This document shows positions 61,604 through 64,000 of a stretch of DNA of 64,000 nt, in pieces (position 1 is the first letter of the stretch; each line of letters begins with the position of its first letter). The notes under the pieces were generated by a model. It ran no database searches. It had not been told where the DNA came from and worked only from the letters and a program-made list of their open reading frames with translations. Position numbers and translations under genes: made by a program. The DNA comes from Lineus longissimus (lineage: Eukaryota; Nemertea; Pilidiophora; Heteronemertea; Lineidae), in contig NC_088315.1 of NCBI RefSeq assembly GCF_910592395.1, positions 6,450,501 through 6,514,500 of the forward strand. Direction: 5' to 3'.

Positions 61604-61999
61604 AGCGCTTTTTTCTTGGGAGTTCTTTAATTTTTAAACGTTTTTCTGTTGATTAACGAAGTGCGAAAACCCTTTGGTTTTGATTCTTCAAGTTGTCCAG
61701 GAAAGAATATGTTAGCAGCAGACAACACGCAAGATGAAAAGTTGGCCACCCAAACCACAGCCGAAGACCGTTGCTTCCATGCACACACTACGCAAAATCC
61801 ATCACAATGGCGACTAACATAAAAGAAGACCTGATTAATTTTCAAACAATGTTTACACTCTCCGTATTGATGTCTGAGTAATTATATATGACTTTGCCTC
61901 TTAACTATTCATTTCTTTTGCAAACTTACGGGTCCTTGCGTATTAGATGCCATAACTTTTCCGGACTAATTATTTTTTAGAGCCTGTAACGATCCCTGG

Positions 62000-63130
62000 T
62001 TAATGAAAAACCTTTTAGTCTCTTTTCATAGAGTAATGAAATAATTGGCCGAAATAAATTAAAGGGACTCTTATGTTTCCATTTTCTAGTGACGAAGGAG
62101 AGAATAAAACACGAATCTCCGGATGCCATGGCAACCGCAAACACCTACCTTCGGTCTCGTCTGCAGCGCGAATGGAAAAATTATACTGTAAGGTTGTGAC
62201 CAAATAATATCCTAGAACGTGTGTGCTAAGATGCACTAATAACCCCCCCCCCCCCCGCCCCATCTTGACTCATACATCATTTCACCCTTGATGGTCAAGA
62301 TGCCCATGGCCCATTTCGTATTGTGTGGATATTCGCATTATTTTCGCAATCAATAATCCAACACTGTTGTTTCGCACAATATTTTGGTTGCCTTTCAATA
62401 TTATTAGTGACATAATCGGTCAATATATCAACATTTTACCTGGGGTATAATGTTAGGTCCCCATAACCGCTGAACGTTGATTTTGTATTTGATCTATAAT
62501 CCAATCCGAACCATAAAAATGATCATAATGAAGCACGCTATCAGCTATAATGAACTTTTAAAATCTCTTCCCTGGAAAAAATGCTATTTTGCTTTGTTGA
62601 TTTAAGGTATTTGGTTTCTATAACCGCGTCTGTCGTCGAGAAATCAGATGATTCCGTCACGGAGTGGATAGTCTGTACGATTGGCGACAACCAAGCCTGG
62701 AGACGAGGCTCTCCCATTAAGATAAATGGACGATTCTTTTCAAACGCATCTTTGAGACGCAGCAACAATAATAAGGCCAGGATGATGAAATAGAGGTGAC
62801 ATCACGTTTATTAGCAAATCAGATACCAGCAATCTCTACTTGCCAAATTTGCCCGCACGAAATGCAGTTTTCGTTGTTGCTTGCCGCTTGTTTCGGTATG
62901 TGTAACCCAATCTGCATCTTCTAATGTGTAAACTGTCATATTACTCTGTAGGATGTTACTGATCTGGCCTTATTTCGGTTCGTCGTTTTGAAATACATGT
63001 ACATCATATAAGGACATACGTCTTGATTGCACAGGCTTCAATCGTGAGGACACATGGTCAAGAACGGTATGCATACTTCGACTAATTGAATGATGTGCCA
63101 CGGGAAATACATAATCAGAATTAAAAAGAC
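62000..63130. other. Non-coding DNA; poly-C run
   Basis: A poly-C run (about 14 C) is at 62242-62255. A strong minus-strand donor (GAAG|GTAGGTG) at about 62147 has no suitable ATG upstream and could close an untranslated exon. No gene is supported. Confidence 0.35.
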
Positions 63131-63134
63131 TTAC

Positions 63135-63175
63135 TTGAGTGACTTTATTAAACCTCCAACACTTGGTCCATCCAT
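63135..63175 (-). CDS. Candidate alternative first coding exon (MDGPSVGGLIKSL)
   Basis: Strong ATG context (ACGATGG, A at -3), 13 codons plus AA, donor GTAAGT. Phase 2 joins exon 54666 as SLN-FVKKVRM. It is 8.5 kb upstream of the shared exon. Confidence 0.4.
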
Positions 63176-63637
63176 CGTTCTGAATATCCGTTTAGTCTGA
63201 AAATACCATGTGATGCGGCGTTTAAGTAATCAGTGTTACCAATGAATAAAGAGCAGTTTTGGGCCTTCAGTATGCGCTGTCTCTCAATTGACTTATTTTA
63301 GCTAATAGGATTTGGCAATATTTGACGAGAAAATAACGATATGTTTGTTTTATTTATCGAGCCTGGAGTCTAAATACCGTCTGCTATATATATCCGTGTA
63401 TCAAATTGAACTATTCTTTGATATCACAACACAAAGCCTTTCCGCAGCGATTCTCATGCTCTCTCGCAATCAATTTTATAAAGGATGTGCCCGTCCAGTC
63501 AGTGCAATAATCGCATTATTATAAAGTCAGTGACAACATGCGTTCAATAAAACTAGATTAATTTGTAAGTGATCCATTAACTTTTTAACAGACGAGATAC
63601 TCATCCATTAAAAAGTGATTGGTATAATAAAAGTAAG

Positions 63638-63700
63638 CCTCGCGCTCGTCCCCGGCATTCGCTTAGTATTTTGCTTGGTCAAGGGACGAGAGGCGCGAGG
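63638..63700. repeat. Hairpin-forming inverted repeat
   Basis: CCTCGCGCTCGTCCC pairs with GGGACGAGAGGCGCGAGG, with a 3-base bulge, around a 30-base loop. It may be a small foldback element or MITE remnant; no copy was seen elsewhere in the window. Confidence 0.55.
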
Positions 63701-64000
63701 AGTAAGGGCTGTTACGTTTAGGCGTTAGCGATAGGCGGCTCTAAACCCCTCTATTATACCATTGAGTTCACGTGCCCGATATGCAGCCACTGAATTTAAT
63801 TAAAAGCTACTTACCGTTAATCGGGCGAAGTATCGGATATAAGAATTGCTAGAGAATCGTCTATACAGAATAATGTGGTGGTGATGAAATCGATTAGACC
63901 TTGGATATGATGTCGAGATTTCATATCTTGTCATAAACCTTTTATATGTACTAAAATTTCCGATACCGGCTCCGCCCACCGATTCTGAATGAAGCAGGCC

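Noticed and set aside
61930-61960. Minus-strand ATG GCA TCT AAT ACG CAA GGA CCC followed by GTAAGT, as another Lrrc71 first exon
   Set aside because: It ends in phase 0, and joining to the acceptor at 54666 gives an early stop. It could be an untranslated or unrelated exon.

Overview
This window comes from an animal nuclear genome, most likely a marine invertebrate bilaterian. It is AT-rich, its genes are split by spliceosomal introns with clean GT/AG borders, polyadenylation signals are present, and intergenic and intronic DNA is full of short non-autonomous DNA transposons, microsatellites and poly-G tracts. The exact phylum cannot be read from this sequence; lophotrochozoan or cephalochordate/hemichordate-like lineages are a guess. 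There are no bacterial operons, rRNA genes, confident tRNA genes or CRISPR arrays.

Three protein-coding genes can be reconstructed exon by exon. (1) The last four exons of a MINDY1/2 (FAM63) deubiquitinase lie on the + strand at 1317-3517 and end in a prenylation-type CAAX box. (2) A complete 14-exon Actl6a/BAF53 gene (425 aa) lies on the - strand at 33475-28441. (3) A long Lrrc71-like leucine-rich-repeat gene lies on the - strand from 55360 down to about 36256. It is rich in microexons, has alternative 3' ends, and has up to six further candidate first coding exons spread over 55.3-63.2 kb. Lrrc71 and Actl6a are in tandem; Mindy converges on Actl6a across about 24 kb of repeat-rich DNA.

Layout: 1-4 kb Mindy C-terminal exons; 4.4-5.5 kb transposon with a (GTC)n tract; 5.5-10 kb unannotated DNA with small MITEs; 10.16-15.15 kb four near-identical 1235-bp tandem units with internal hairpin subrepeats; 15-18.5 kb no gene seen; 18.5-22.5 kb poly-G-bearing ~0.4-kb tandem array interrupted by a transposon copy; 23.35-24.32 kb transposon with perfect 26-bp inverted repeats and 9-bp target duplication; 24.9-27.8 kb purine-rich degenerate minisatellite; 27.85-33.5 kb Actl6a; 34.5-55.4 kb Lrrc71; 55.4-64 kb candidate alternative promoters and first exons plus hairpins.

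The three genes do not form a pathway: one is a ubiquitin-chain protease, one a nuclear actin-related chromatin subunit, one a poorly characterised LRR protein. The most unusual features are the Lrrc71 transcript architecture, the 1235-bp tandem array, and the transposon carrying CRE-type motifs at both ends. All gene models here are by-eye splice reconstructions, checked for phase and homology recalled from known families, not by alignment or RNA evidence.
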